Origin: Pseudomonas viridiflava | GTDB taxonomy: Bacteria > Pseudomonadota > Gammaproteobacteria > Pseudomonadales > Pseudomonadaceae | Length of the DNA stretch: 64,000 bases | Reading direction: 5' to 3' | Assembly (NCBI RefSeq): GCF_900582625.1 | Contig: NZ_UTIQ01000001.1 | Coordinates: 620,001 to 684,000, forward strand | Shown here: one piece after another, positions 20,252-29,302 of the stretch | Numbering within the stretch: the stretch's first letter is position 1 | How the letters are laid out: every line of letters begins with the position of its first letter | The notes under the pieces: generated by a model | Told to the model about the DNA's origin: nothing | Database searches by the model: none | What the model saw: only the letters and a program-made list of their open reading frames with translations | Translations under genes and position numbers: made by a program

Positions 20252-21031
20252 TCACTTCTCTACGAATGCGCGTTCGATCAAGTAGTCACCCGGCTCACCC
20301 ATGCGCGCCGAAATCTTCAGACCAAAGCCATCCAGCACTTCGCTGGTCTCGTCCAACATGCTCGGGCTGCCGCAGATCATGGCGCGGTCGTCCTGCGGGT
20401 TGATCGGTGGCAGGCCGATGTCGGTGAACAGCTTACCGCTGCGCATCAGGTCGGTGAGGCGTCCCATGTTCTCGAACGGCTCGCGGGTCACGGTGGGGTA
20501 GTAGATCAGCTTTTCTTTCAGCGCTTCACCGAAGAATTCGTTCTTCGGCAGGTGCTCGGTGATGAACTCGCGGTAAGCGACTTCGTTCACGTAACGCACG
20601 CCGTGAATCAGGATGACTTTTTCGAAACGCTCGTAGGTTTCGGGGTCCTGAATCACGCTCATGAACGGTGCCAAACCGGTGCCGGTGCTGAGCAGGTAGA
20701 GGTGTTTGCCTGGCAGCAAATCGTCCAGCACCAGGGTGCCGGTGGGTTTGCGGCTGACCATCAGCTCGTCGCCGACTTTCAGGTGTTGCAGTTGGGAAGT
20801 CAGCGGACCATCCGGAACCTTGATGCTGAAGAACTCCAGGTGCTCTTCATAGTTCGGGCTGGCAATTGAGTAAGCTCGCATCAGCGGGCGACCGTTTTCC
20901 TGTTGCAGGCCGATCATTACGAACTGGCCGTTTTCAAAACGCAGGCCCGGGTTACGGGTGGTTTTGAAGCTGAACAGGGTGTCGTTCCAGTGGTGGACGC
21001 TGAGCACACGCTCGACGTTCAAGTTGCTCAT
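20252..21031 (-). CDS. fpr: ferredoxin--NADP+ reductase
   Basis: 259-aa FAD enzyme exchanging electrons between NADPH and ferredoxin or flavodoxin, important in oxidative stress and iron metabolism. FAD motif RAYSIAS (residues 52-58), NADP-binding GTGLAPF, and a C-terminal RMGEPGDYLIERAFVEK tail typical of bacterial FprA. It is divergent from the LysR gene finR, which is its known activator in Pseudomonas. Confidence 0.96.
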   Translation of the reverse strand: MSNLNVERVLSVHHWNDTLFSFKTTRNPGLRFENGQFVMIGLQQENGRPLMRAYSIASPNYEEHLEFFSIKVPDGPLTSQLQHLKVGDELMVSRKPTGTLVLDDLLPGKHLYLLSTGTGLAPFMSVIQDPETYERFEKVILIHGVRYVNEVAYREFITEHLPKNEFFGEALKEKLIYYPTVTREPFENMGRLTDLMRSGKLFTDIGLPPINPQDDRAMICGSPSMLDETSEVLDGFGLKISARMGEPGDYLIERAFVEK

Positions 21032-21103
21032 GCTTGCTTCCTCGATGAATCGCGCTCACCCGACCGACGGGTGCCAATGCGCGGCATTTTAAGGGCGACA
21101 ACC

Positions 21104-21150
21104 ATATCTGTTAAGTGGATTATTAAGATATAGGTTATCGGTTATATAGA
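21104..21150. promoter_or_regulatory. fpr/finR divergent control region
   Basis: The 120-bp intergenic stretch holds the inverted repeat ATATCT-N16-AGATAT (21104-21131), with TTAA in both halves, which fits a LysR operator. AT-rich TATAGGTTATCGGTTATATA runs up to the finR ATG; a -10-like TATAGAT ends right at the start codon. Confidence 0.6.
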
Positions 21151-21151
21151 T

Positions 21152-22078
21152 ATGCGATTCACACTCCGCCAACTTCAGGTTTTCGTCGCCGTCGCCCAAC
21201 AGGAAAGCGTCTCGCGGGCGGCTGAATCGTTGGCGCTGTCACAGTCTGCGGCAAGCACTGCGGTCACCGAATTGGAGCGCCAGTCGGCCTGCCAATTGTT
21301 CGACCGCGCGGGCAAACGCCTGTCGCTCAACGCCTTGGGTCATCAGCTATTGCCGCAGGCGGTTGCGCTGCTCGATCAAGCCAAAGAGATCGAGCGCATG
21401 CTCAACGGTCAGGGCGGTTTCAGCTCGTTATCCGTCGGCGCCACGCTGACGGTCGGTAATTACCTCGCCACCTTGCTGATCGGCAGTTTCATGCAGCAGC
21501 ACCCCGAATGCCGCGTGAAGTTGCATGTGCAAAATACGGCACACGTTGTACAGCAGGTGGCGCACTACGAAATTGATTTGGGCTTGATCGAAGGCGACTG
21601 CCAGCACCCGGACATCGAAGTGCAGCCCTGGGTAGAAGACGAGTTGGTGGTGTTTTGCGCGCCGCAGCATCCGTTGGCCGCCAACGGCCGCGCTTCGCTA
21701 TTGGAGCTTACGCAGGAAGCCTGGATTCTTCGCGAACAAGGCTCCGGCACACGCCTGACCTTCGACCAAGCCATGCGCCACCACCCCACGGCGCTGAATA
21801 TTCGTTTGGAGTTGGAACACACCGAAGCGATCAAACGAGCCGTCGAGTCGGGCCTGGGCATCGGCTGTATTTCCCGCCTGGCCCTGCGCGATGCGTTTCG
21901 CCGCGGCAGCCTGGTGCCAGTGGAAACCCCCGAGCTGGACCTGACGCGGCAGTTCTATTTCATCTGGCACAAGCAGAAGTACCAGACCAGCGCCATGCGT
22001 GAGTTTCTCGAACAGTGCCGCAAACTCACCGCCGGGGTGCGGCGTAGCGATGAAATTGTGTTGCCCTCGATTGCTTGA
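21152..22078 (+). CDS. finR: LysR-type regulator FinR
   Basis: 308 aa: N-terminal winged HTH (RFTLRQLQVFVAVAQQESVS ... SQSAASTAVTELER) and a C-terminal LysR substrate-binding domain. The position divergent from fpr, and the sequence start, match FinR, which activates fpr under superoxide or nitrosative stress. There is no visible Shine-Dalgarno sequence before the ATG at 21152; see the finding on a possible leaderless mRNA. Confidence 0.9.
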   Translation: MRFTLRQLQVFVAVAQQESVSRAAESLALSQSAASTAVTELERQSACQLFDRAGKRLSLNALGHQLLPQAVALLDQAKEIERMLNGQGGFSSLSVGATLTVGNYLATLLIGSFMQQHPECRVKLHVQNTAHVVQQVAHYEIDLGLIEGDCQHPDIEVQPWVEDELVVFCAPQHPLAANGRASLLELTQEAWILREQGSGTRLTFDQAMRHHPTALNIRLELEHTEAIKRAVESGLGIGCISRLALRDAFRRGSLVPVETPELDLTRQFYFIWHKQKYQTSAMREFLEQCRKLTAGVRRSDEIVLPSIA

Positions 22079-22150
22079 AAAGCATCGCGGCTGAAGCCGC
22101 TCCTACGAATCGCACAATTTGTGGGAGCGGCTTCAGCCGCGATGCTTTTT
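22077..22150. repeat. inverted pair of REP elements / terminator
   Basis: AAAAGCATCGCGGCTGAAGC ... and the reverse complement GCTTCAGCCGCGATGCTTTT separated by about 20 bp, between convergent finR and dgkA. A/T runs at both ends allow termination in both directions. Confidence 0.88.
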
Positions 22151-22154
22151 GCTT

Positions 22155-22520
22155 TCAACCCAGAAGAATTACCAACCAGACACTACCAATCAGACTCAGC
22201 GCCACAAACTGCGCGGCGCTGCCCATATCTTTGGCGTTTTTTGACAGCGGATGCAGCTCCAGCGAAATACGGTCAATAGCCGCCTCCACTGCCGAGTTGA
22301 GCAACTCCACGATCAGCGCCACCAGGCACACGCCGATCATCAGGGCGCGTTCGCCGCGACTGACGTCAAACCAGAACGCCAGGGGAATCAACACCACATT
22401 GAGCAGCACCAATTGGCGAAACGCTGCTTCACCGGTGAAGGCGGCGCGCAGGCCGTCGAAGGAATAGCCGGTGGCGTTAAGAACACGTTTAAAGCCGGTC
22501 TGGCCTTTGAATGGCGACAT
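22155..22520 (-). CDS. dgkA: diacylglycerol kinase
   Basis: 121-aa inner-membrane enzyme phosphorylating diacylglycerol to phosphatidate. It has the family signature VELLNSAVEAAIDRIS and three hydrophobic helices, with acidic and Lys residues of KNAKDMGSAAQ. The ATG at 22520 gives the N-terminus MSPFKGQTG seen in other pseudomonads, though no good ribosome binding site is visible. It lies 84 bp downstream of erdR, the same order as in P. aeruginosa. Confidence 0.95.
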   Translation of the reverse strand: MSPFKGQTGFKRVLNATGYSFDGLRAAFTGEAAFRQLVLLNVVLIPLAFWFDVSRGERALMIGVCLVALIVELLNSAVEAAIDRISLELHPLSKNAKDMGSAAQFVALSLIGSVWLVILLG

Positions 22521-22604
22521 AGGAAATACAACCAAAATTTGTGAGGCCGCAGGCTACGTCAAACGCGGTCAAAAATGCGTGAAAAACCAACGACCTGCTG
22601 ACGC

Positions 22605-23255
22605 TTAGCTGGCGGGAATGGATTCCAGATGTTGCAACAGCAGCGCGGCTTGCGTGCGGGTGCGCACACCCAGTTTGCGGAAAATGGCGGTGACGTGGGC
22701 CTTGATGGTGGCCTCGGACACGTTCAGTTCATAGGCGATCTGCTTATTCAGCAAGCCGTCGCACACCATGGTCAACACGCGAAACTGCTGCGGTGTCAGG
22801 CTGGCCAAACCGGCGCTTACCGCTTTCGCCTCGGCAGACAGGCCGGCACTTTCTTCCGACTGCGGCGGCCACCAGACGTCGCCGTCGAGCACCTCGCGCA
22901 CCGCTTGCTGAATGGTTTCCAACGGGCTGGATTTGGGAATAAACCCGCTGGCGCCGAATTCACGGGCGCGGGCTACCACCGCTGCTTCTTCCTGTGCCGA
23001 CACCATCACCACCGGCACCTGCGGATATTGCCCGCGCACCATCACCAAACCGGAAAACCCGTAGGCACCGGGCATGTTGAGGTCGAGCAAGACCAGATCC
23101 CAATCCGACTTTTCCCCGAGTCGCGCTTCAAGCTCGGCGATGCTCGCCGCTTCGACCAGACGCACCTGCGGGCCGAGGCCCAAGGTGAGGGCCTGATGCA
23201 GCGCACTGCGAAATAGCGGGTGATCATCGGCAATCAGGATTTCGTAGTCGGCCAT
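22605..23255 (-). CDS. erdR: LuxR-type response regulator ErdR
   Basis: 216 aa: receiver domain with acidic pocket D10/D11 and phospho-acceptor D58 (VLLDLNMPG), then a NarL/LuxR HTH (LTPQQFRVLTMVCDGLLNKQIAYELNVSEATIKAHV). ErdR in Pseudomonas controls ethanol and acetate metabolism genes such as acs. No partner kinase gene is adjacent. It is divergent from a DMT transporter gene. Confidence 0.9.
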   Translation of the reverse strand: MADYEILIADDHPLFRSALHQALTLGLGPQVRLVEAASIAELEARLGEKSDWDLVLLDLNMPGAYGFSGLVMVRGQYPQVPVVMVSAQEEAAVVARAREFGASGFIPKSSPLETIQQAVREVLDGDVWWPPQSEESAGLSAEAKAVSAGLASLTPQQFRVLTMVCDGLLNKQIAYELNVSEATIKAHVTAIFRKLGVRTRTQAALLLQHLESIPAS

Positions 23256-23414
23256 GGGCTGCTCTTGTTTTAAGGGGGCGCTTCTCGGTGTACGAAAGTA
23301 CCGCCGCGCGGGGTGTGCAGCGCAGCGGCGGCGCCCAGCATGCCGAGCCGGAATGGGGTGGTCAAGCCTTTAGGTTTGCGGCACAGTTCGAGGCTTTTCC
23401 TGCCGAGACCGACC

Positions 23415-24314
23415 ATGCGAAACCAAGCCCTGCGCGCCGACCTGTTAATGCTGACCACCGCGTTTATCTGGGGCAGCGCCTTCGTGGCGCAGCGCATGGG
23501 CATGGATTCCATCGGCCCATATTTATACTCCGGCCTGCGCTTCGCCTTGGGCACGCTGGTGTTGTTGCCAGTGGTGTACGTACTCAGTCGTGGCAACAAA
23601 CAACCGTTCAATCGCGGCTTATTTATAGGCGGCGGATTGATGGGCCTGGTTTTGGCCCTGGGCATTAACTTGCAGCAGGTGGGACTGCTGTTCACCAGCG
23701 TAACCAACGCCGGCTTTATCACCGGGTTGTACGTCATCATCGTGCCGCTGGTGGGCCTTTTTCTCGGCCACAAAACCGGCATCGGCACGTGGCTCGGTTG
23801 CGTGTTGGCGGTGATCGGCATGTTTCTGCTCAGCGTCGGCGACGGTTTCCACGTGGCCCCCGGTGATTGGCTGCAACTGGCGGGCGCATTTGTGTGGGGC
23901 ACGCACGTTTTGCTGGTGGGCTATTTTGCTGGCCGCTTCGACCCGATCCGCTTGGCGGCAATTCAGTTCGCCGTCTGCGCCGTCATCAGCCTGGGCCTCG
24001 CCGTCACGCTGGAAGATATTCAAATGGCCGGCATAGTCACTGCCGGGCCGTCGATTGTTTATGGCGGGCTTATTTCGGTTGGCATCGCTTACACCTTGCA
24101 GGTGATTGCGCAGAAGCACGCCATTGCCTCGCACGCGGCGATCATCTTTTCGCTAGAGGCGGTATTTGCCGCTGTGGCCGGGGCGGTGTTTCTCGATGAG
24201 TCGCTGCACCTGCGCGGGTATATCGGTTGCGCGCTGATGTTTGCCGGCATGCTGGTGGCGCAGCTGTGGCCGCGCAAGGTGGCGGAGGAAGTGGTTGAGG
24301 GGAAGGTGGTTTAG
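23415..24314 (+). CDS. DMT (EamA) family transporter
   Basis: 299 aa with ten predicted membrane helices in two EamA repeats: LTTAFIWGSAFVAQRMGMD near the N-terminus and LAGAFVWGTHVLLVGYFAGR near the middle. The family exports amino acids, nucleosides or drugs; the substrate is not predictable here. The start at 23415 (MRNQALRADLLML) is preferred to the open frame from 23313 because the upstream part is not hydrophobic or conserved-looking. Confidence 0.88.
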   Translation: MRNQALRADLLMLTTAFIWGSAFVAQRMGMDSIGPYLYSGLRFALGTLVLLPVVYVLSRGNKQPFNRGLFIGGGLMGLVLALGINLQQVGLLFTSVTNAGFITGLYVIIVPLVGLFLGHKTGIGTWLGCVLAVIGMFLLSVGDGFHVAPGDWLQLAGAFVWGTHVLLVGYFAGRFDPIRLAAIQFAVCAVISLGLAVTLEDIQMAGIVTAGPSIVYGGLISVGIAYTLQVIAQKHAIASHAAIIFSLEAVFAAVAGAVFLDESLHLRGYIGCALMFAGMLVAQLWPRKVAEEVVEGKVV

Positions 24315-24339
24315 GGCGTTTACATTCGAGACCGTCGCC

Positions 24340-24444
24340 CCCTCACCCCAGCCCTCTCCCCGGAGGGGCGAGGGAGTCGAACGCTGATGCCTGGACTTAC
24401 GCTATCAGTCCCCTCTCCTTGGGGAGAGGGCTAGGGTGAGGGGA
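24340..24444. repeat. CCCTCACCCC-type inverted repeat element
   Basis: Ends CCCCTCACCCCAGCCCTCTC and GAGAGGGCTAGGGTGAGGGG are near-perfect reverse complements, with GC-rich inner hairpins. The same type recurs at 43235-43348. It separates the convergent transporter and DTW genes and may work as a transcription end. Confidence 0.8.
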
Positions 24445-24474
24445 AATCTCGGCACCCACGCGGTGGCACGGCGC

Positions 24475-25185
24475 TTACAAATACTCCCCCATCCGCCGAT
24501 GCACCTCATCCTCAAAATCCACCGGCCGCTGAAACTTCGCCCCCAAATAATGGGCCGTAAACACATCCAGATAAGCATCCAGTGCCGCCCCAGCCCGCGG
24601 TTCGCCCGCTAGCTCCAGGCACAGCGCCGCCACCTCCGACGTACACAAATGGTCGTCACGCTTGGACCGACGCAGGCGATAACGCGACAGCTGTTCGGGC
24701 TGCAAACTGAGCACCGGGAATTTATCCAGATACGGGCTCTTGCGAAACATCTTGCGGGCCTCGGTCCAGGTCGCGTCGAGCAAGATAAACAGAGGCCGCT
24801 TGCCCTCCTCCACCTTCACTTCAGTGACCACCCGCTCAGGCGCGACAAACTCACCGGGAAAGACCACGTACGGTTGCCATTGCGGGTCGTTGAGCAGCGC
24901 TGGAATTTCCGGCTCCACCGAGGTGCGAAACCAGCGGTAGGCGAACGTGTCGGTAACCAGGTCGGCGATCAGCCAGCCGGTGTTGGTCGGCTTCAACGGC
25001 TCGACGTCGTGCATCAGCAGAAACATACCGGCGTTGGTTGGCACCTTCGGCCGCAGCGCGCACAGGCAGTATTCCGGAATTACACGACAGCCCTCGCAAC
25101 GCGGCGCTCGGGAACCACGCGCCGTAAACGGCTTGGTGCTGAGCTCCAGCCGCTCCAGGCGTAAACGCGAGACGGCGTGGCTCAT
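24475..25185 (-). CDS. tapT: tRNA-uridine aminocarboxypropyltransferase (DTW domain)
   Basis: 236 aa of the DTW/YfiP family, which adds the acp group from SAM to uridine-47 of tRNA. A possible zinc knuckle is formed by C30, C33, C40 and C42 (CEGCRVIPEYCLC). The SAM pocket motif reads LLDATWTEARKM, and RYRLRRSKRDDHLCTSEVAA is the conserved second block. Function is transferred from E. coli TapT; a relative acting on another site cannot be excluded. Confidence 0.85.
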   Translation of the reverse strand: MSHAVSRLRLERLELSTKPFTARGSRAPRCEGCRVIPEYCLCALRPKVPTNAGMFLLMHDVEPLKPTNTGWLIADLVTDTFAYRWFRTSVEPEIPALLNDPQWQPYVVFPGEFVAPERVVTEVKVEEGKRPLFILLDATWTEARKMFRKSPYLDKFPVLSLQPEQLSRYRLRRSKRDDHLCTSEVAALCLELAGEPRAGAALDAYLDVFTAHYLGAKFQRPVDFEDEVHRRMGEYL

Positions 25186-25328
25186 TGCGGGCGGTCCGCG
25201 CGGGAAGAAAAGGAGATCATCGACTACATCCGACCAGCAAAAAAGAAGCCGGCGAGTCTAGCAGAGGCGCTGGGCAAAACCGCAGCGGGCCTGAGGCGGG
25301 TCGACAGACGACCCGCCGGGCGAGGGGG

Positions 25329-27032
25329 TTAGAACGACTGGTTGAAGGCCAAGCCTACGAAGTGAATACGGGTTTCATACTCACCCTTGAAGTTGCCGCC
25401 GTTGCCGGTGCAACGCACGCCACTGTCGACGTAAAGACTGCCTCCGCCGGGCGCCCAGCCCGCTGGCGAGCAGCCGTCTTTGTAATCCATCTTGCCGCTG
25501 GCGAATTGCACGTAGCTGTAGGCGAGATCGACCGACGTGTCCTCGTCGAACTTGTAGTTGGCGCCGAAGGACAACCAGTAACGGTCGGCATCCGGGAACG
25601 CCGGGTGACGTTTATCGCTGCCGCTGACGGGGGATTTGTCGTAGGCGACGCCGGTGCGCAGCATCAGGTCTTTGTCCCATTGGTAGTTCATACCGAGGGA
25701 GATTTTGTAGGTGTCGTTCCAGTCTTGGTCGACCGTGGCGTCGCCCTCATTTACGCCGTTGAAGTAGGGGTAGCCGTTTACCTGTTTGAGCTGAATACCG
25801 ACCGTGTCGAGACGGGAATGACGGGTCCAGGTGACGTCGCCCATGAAAGCGACTTTGTCGTTCAACTGGTGAAAGGCGTTAATCGACAGCGACTCAGGCG
25901 TGTCGATGTTGGTCTTGGCAGTGGAATTAGGGTGAAGATTGGACGCCGCGAAATTGCCTGGATTGATCCAATTGTTTGGATCGAAGACCTGCTGCAACGA
26001 CTCTCTTGGCGGCACATAGATATCGAAGATTGGGATCGTCACCCCACCGCTTAAGTCAGTCGCGGGCGAGGGCACCGAACCGCTTACATCCGCAAAGCTC
26101 CATTTGGTTTCGCCTTCCATCGTGTGTTTGATATGAGAGCGGTAGGCAATGCCGAAACGCGTGCTTTCGGTTGGCTCGAACATGTAACCAATGTTCCAGC
26201 CGAACCCCCAGTCATCGCCTTTGACGCGGAAGTAACCATCGCCTTCGACGTTGTCTGCAAAATTTTGCGCGACGCAGTCGACAAACCCATCGCGGTCCGA
26301 CACTCCGCCGCAAGAGGTGATTTCATCAGGCACCGGCACACCAGCGATCAGACCTACGACGGGGCCTAATATTGGATCGGCCGCGTTGCGGGTCGAATCG
26401 TAATTAGCCTCCACAAACTGCCCGGCCAACTGCCGCGAAGCCCCTTTCACGTCCGCCGCCCCGCGCTGAATCGACTTGATGTACTGCGCCGACAGCCCAA
26501 AACCAATGCTGTGGTGCTCATTGAAGCGGTAGGCAATGCTCGGGTTGATGTTCACCGTTTCCAGATTCGCCGACTGAATGCCGTAGCGGCCGCTCCAGTT
26601 CTCCTTGTAATCAAGCTTGGCGCCGTAAGGCACGAAGATGCCGAGGCCGACGGTGACGTTGTCATTGATCTGGCTGGAAAAGTAGAAGTCCGGTGCGGCA
26701 GCGGCGTCTGGCAGGTAGGAGCCGGCGCCCGTGCCGCCGGTGGAGTTACCGAAAACGTCGGTGCTGCCGTTGTCTTTAAAGCTGCCCTTGGGAATGACGA
26801 TGGTGATGCCGTTGGTGACCTGGGTGCCGGGTAAGCGCGCAAGGCCTGCGGGGTTGTAGAAAATGGTCGAGGGGTCGACCGCTTCCGCGCCGTTGGCGTG
26901 GGCTGTGCCCTGGGCTGCCACCGACTGCGAACCAAAATGGTAACCGGACGCCATGGCTCCGGAGGTCCAAACCAACATCAAGCTCCCGCTGTAAAGCGCG
27001 GTCTGCCAGCAAGATGGGCGAGTTCTTATCAT
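25329..27032 (-). CDS. OmpP1/FadL/TodX family outer-membrane transporter
   Basis: 567 aa. Signal peptide at residues 1-29 ending ...GAMASG, then the N-terminal plug with the family motif DPSTIFYNPAGLARLPG, and a beta-barrel ending in GLAFNQSF with C-terminal Phe. FadL proteins import long-chain fatty acids or other hydrophobic molecules. This member is about 120 residues longer than E. coli FadL and has two extra Cys pairs, one in an inserted loop (SCGGVSDRDGFVDC) and one near the C-terminus (about residues 520-547). The ATG follows GGAGTCGAGAATA. Confidence 0.9.
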   Translation of the reverse strand: MIRTRPSCWQTALYSGSLMLVWTSGAMASGYHFGSQSVAAQGTAHANGAEAVDPSTIFYNPAGLARLPGTQVTNGITIVIPKGSFKDNGSTDVFGNSTGGTGAGSYLPDAAAAPDFYFSSQINDNVTVGLGIFVPYGAKLDYKENWSGRYGIQSANLETVNINPSIAYRFNEHHSIGFGLSAQYIKSIQRGAADVKGASRQLAGQFVEANYDSTRNAADPILGPVVGLIAGVPVPDEITSCGGVSDRDGFVDCVAQNFADNVEGDGYFRVKGDDWGFGWNIGYMFEPTESTRFGIAYRSHIKHTMEGETKWSFADVSGSVPSPATDLSGGVTIPIFDIYVPPRESLQQVFDPNNWINPGNFAASNLHPNSTAKTNIDTPESLSINAFHQLNDKVAFMGDVTWTRHSRLDTVGIQLKQVNGYPYFNGVNEGDATVDQDWNDTYKISLGMNYQWDKDLMLRTGVAYDKSPVSGSDKRHPAFPDADRYWLSFGANYKFDEDTSVDLAYSYVQFASGKMDYKDGCSPAGWAPGGGSLYVDSGVRCTGNGGNFKGEYETRIHFVGLAFNQSF

Positions 27033-27633
27033 TATTCTCGACTCCTACACGCACGATATAAGCCGCGATACGTCTCCGGTAAGGCCAACCGAAACTTCTG
27101 TAGCGCAGCGATAAAACCGACTTTCAAATGAAGCGGTATGCGACCTGTGACCGGCCTCCTTTGCTGACGATCCCCAATCCTTCGTACTGCCTGCGGTCCT
27201 ATCCGGCCTGGGCCGAGGTAACACTCGAACCGCTGTGAAGGTGGCCGGATTGCACCTGGCAAAATGTCGGCTTCCCCCGAAGCCCGCCGTTAGGGGCCTC
27301 AAGCCCCGTCTGCCGGTGTAATAAAACCGTTACCGTTTCACACTCAGCCGTACAGATTTGTATGACCAAATAATTCAAAAAGATTCGAAGATTTTTGCGG
27401 GGCGATGGAACCGGCGTTTTTGGCGACGATATGGGCGGGCTGAACGGCGTTAGTCGCAAATAAAAGAAGAATGCTCATCGGCAATGAGCGATGGGCGTGC
27501 TCGCGCTTGATCTGCCGCAGGCGCTTGGTCAGGATGCAACCCGGGCTGAGCGCTGGCCCACGTAATAGTTGCGGGCTTACGAACCTAGCCTTGAGGCCAG
27601 GGTCCAACCCGCTTTATGGATATGGAGATTTAC
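27033..27633. other. divergent gap between the FadL-like gene and the small secreted protein gene
   Basis: About 600 bp with no gene I can support on either strand. It carries an AT-rich block at 27318-27400 (AATAAAACCGTTACCGTTTC and an A/T-rich run after it) that probably includes promoters. I see no clear terminator, tRNA or sRNA fold. Confidence 0.45.
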
Positions 27634-28032
27634 ATGCTGCGCTTCACGGCCCTGGCCCTTTGCTTCGCCCTTCCCGCTGCGCACGCGGCCTCGCTTCAGG
27701 ATTTCGAGCTGAACAAGCTGCTCAATCAGGTGGCTACCCAAAGCAGCGAAGGCACGCCGCGGGCCATCAACGAAGACATTCTCGATCAGGGCTACACCGT
27801 CGACGGCAACGTGCTGATCAACCACCTGAGCGTTCAGCCGGCCCACGCCGCACAAATGCGCGGCAATCCGGATGCCGTGCGCAAGCAACTGGGCGCCAGC
27901 GTCTGCCAGAACAACGGCTTCCGCCAACTGCTCGCCCGTGGCGCCGTGCTGCGTTACCAGTTCAGCGAGTACAAAACCAACAACTACATCGCCGCCGAAA
28001 ATTTCAGCAAAGCTGACTGCTCGATCAAATAA
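27634..28032 (+). CDS. small secreted protein, QSregVF-like
   Basis: 132 aa. Signal peptide MLRFTALALCFALPAAHA with cleavage before ASLQDF. The mature part has EGTPRAINEDILDQGYTVDG, two cysteines (VCQNNG and KADC) that can form a disulfide, and no membrane segment. It resembles the P. aeruginosa PA3611 family, described as a putative quorum-sensing-regulated virulence factor, and the neighbourhood (dgkA-erdR to recX) supports that orthology. GGAG eight bases upstream fixes the ATG at 27634. Molecular function unknown. Confidence 0.75.
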   Translation: MLRFTALALCFALPAAHAASLQDFELNKLLNQVATQSSEGTPRAINEDILDQGYTVDGNVLINHLSVQPAHAAQMRGNPDAVRKQLGASVCQNNGFRQLLARGAVLRYQFSEYKTNNYIAAENFSKADCSIK

Positions 28033-28118
28033 GCTTTACTTCTGGTTGGGTGGAGCCGCGACCGGCTTTACCCAACCTGCCGCTTCCGATCCAAGGTTCA
28101 CCCTCAAGGAGCTGTTCC

Positions 28119-29192
28119 ATGCCTTACGAACCGGACGATTATCTGAACCGTCATGTGCAAACCCCGAGCGTTGATCTGGCCGCCAAAGTGGACGAATTGC
28201 TCGCCCTCGCTACGCCTGATTCCAGTCTCAACCTGTCGCTCTACCGCGACATGCTCTCCACCGTCATTCGCATGGCCCAGGCCGACCGCAACCGCTGGGA
28301 CGCGAAAATCATGCTGCAAACCCTGCGTGAGATGGAACATGCCTTCAGCGTGCTGGAGCAGTTCAAACGTCGTCGCAAGGTCACCGTATTCGGCTCGGCC
28401 CGCACGCCAGCCAACCATCCCGTCCACCAACTGGCCAAAGATCTTGGCGCTGCCTTGGCCCGTCACGAGCTGATGGCAATTACCGGCGCGGGTGGCGGTA
28501 TCATGGCCGCCGCCCATGAAGGCGCGGGGCTGGAGCACAGCCTGGGACTGAACATCAGCTTGCCCTTCGAGCAAAGCGCCAACGCCACCATGCAAGGCAG
28601 CAGCAACCTGCTGTCGTTCAAGTTCTTCTTTCTACGCAAACTGTTCTTTGTTAAAGAAGCCGACGCGCTGGTGCTCTGCCCCGGCGGCTTCGGCACCTTG
28701 GACGAAGCGCTGGAAGTGCTGACGCTCATCCAAACCGGCAAAAGCCCGCTGGTCCCAGTGGTACTGCTGGACGAACCCGACGGCAGCTTCTGGAAAGACG
28801 CCTTGGCGTTTATCCAACGACAACTTGAAGGCAACGGCTACATTCTGCCCAGCGACATGAAACTGCTAACCATGGCGCACAGCGCGGATGAAGCGGTTGA
28901 GCAGATCACGCGCTTCTACAGCAACTTTCATTCGAGCCGCTGGCTGAAGGATCGTTTTGTAGTGCGGCTAAACCATGGGCTTTCGGCTGAGGCAGTCGAA
29001 CAATTGCCCGAGCTGTTTGCAGACCTGTGCAAAAGCGGCGGCTTTGTGCAGCAGGAAGGCGCCTTCGAGAACGAAGGGGATGAGCCGGAACTGGCGGAGT
29101 TACATCGCGTGGCGTTTGCCTTTCGCGGGCGGGAATATGGGCGGCTGCGGGAGTTGTATGACTTTTTCAATACGCCGGAGAATTGGGCGTAA
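28119..29192 (+). CDS. LOG family protein (PpnN-like nucleotide 5'-monophosphate nucleosidase)
   Basis: 358 aa with the LOG signature PGGFGTLDE and the upstream Rossmann-type stretch ITGAGGGIMAAAHEGAG. LOG proteins hydrolyse nucleotide monophosphates to base and ribose-5-phosphate; some release cytokinins. The N-terminal 90 residues and C-terminal 100 residues extend beyond the small plant-type LOG core. The start at 28119 has AAGGAG six bases away. Confidence 0.87.
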   Translation: MPYEPDDYLNRHVQTPSVDLAAKVDELLALATPDSSLNLSLYRDMLSTVIRMAQADRNRWDAKIMLQTLREMEHAFSVLEQFKRRRKVTVFGSARTPANHPVHQLAKDLGAALARHELMAITGAGGGIMAAAHEGAGLEHSLGLNISLPFEQSANATMQGSSNLLSFKFFFLRKLFFVKEADALVLCPGGFGTLDEALEVLTLIQTGKSPLVPVVLLDEPDGSFWKDALAFIQRQLEGNGYILPSDMKLLTMAHSADEAVEQITRFYSNFHSSRWLKDRFVVRLNHGLSAEAVEQLPELFADLCKSGGFVQQEGAFENEGDEPELAELHRVAFAFRGREYGRLRELYDFFNTPENWA

Positions 29193-29227
29193 ACCCTGGT
29201 TGGCTCGCAGGAGCGCGGGGCGCCTAT

Positions 29228-29261
29228 CAAGAGCATCGCGGCTGAAGCCGCTCCTACAGGG
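29228..29261. repeat. single REP element
   Basis: GAGCATCGCGGCTGAAGCCG CTCCTACAGGG between convergent LOG gene and recX; the same core as the paired REPs elsewhere in the window. Confidence 0.8.
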
Positions 29262-29302
29262 CTGCGCTGCTTGTTAGGTGTTGGATAGGCAGGAAGGGAA
29301 CT

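Noticed and set aside
27322..27341. Possible PsrA-type operator AAACCGTTACCGTTTC near the FadL-like gene
   Set aside because: The sequence is not palindromic at the correct spacing, and it lies about 300 bp from the FadL-like start, so a fatty-acid regulator site is not supported.
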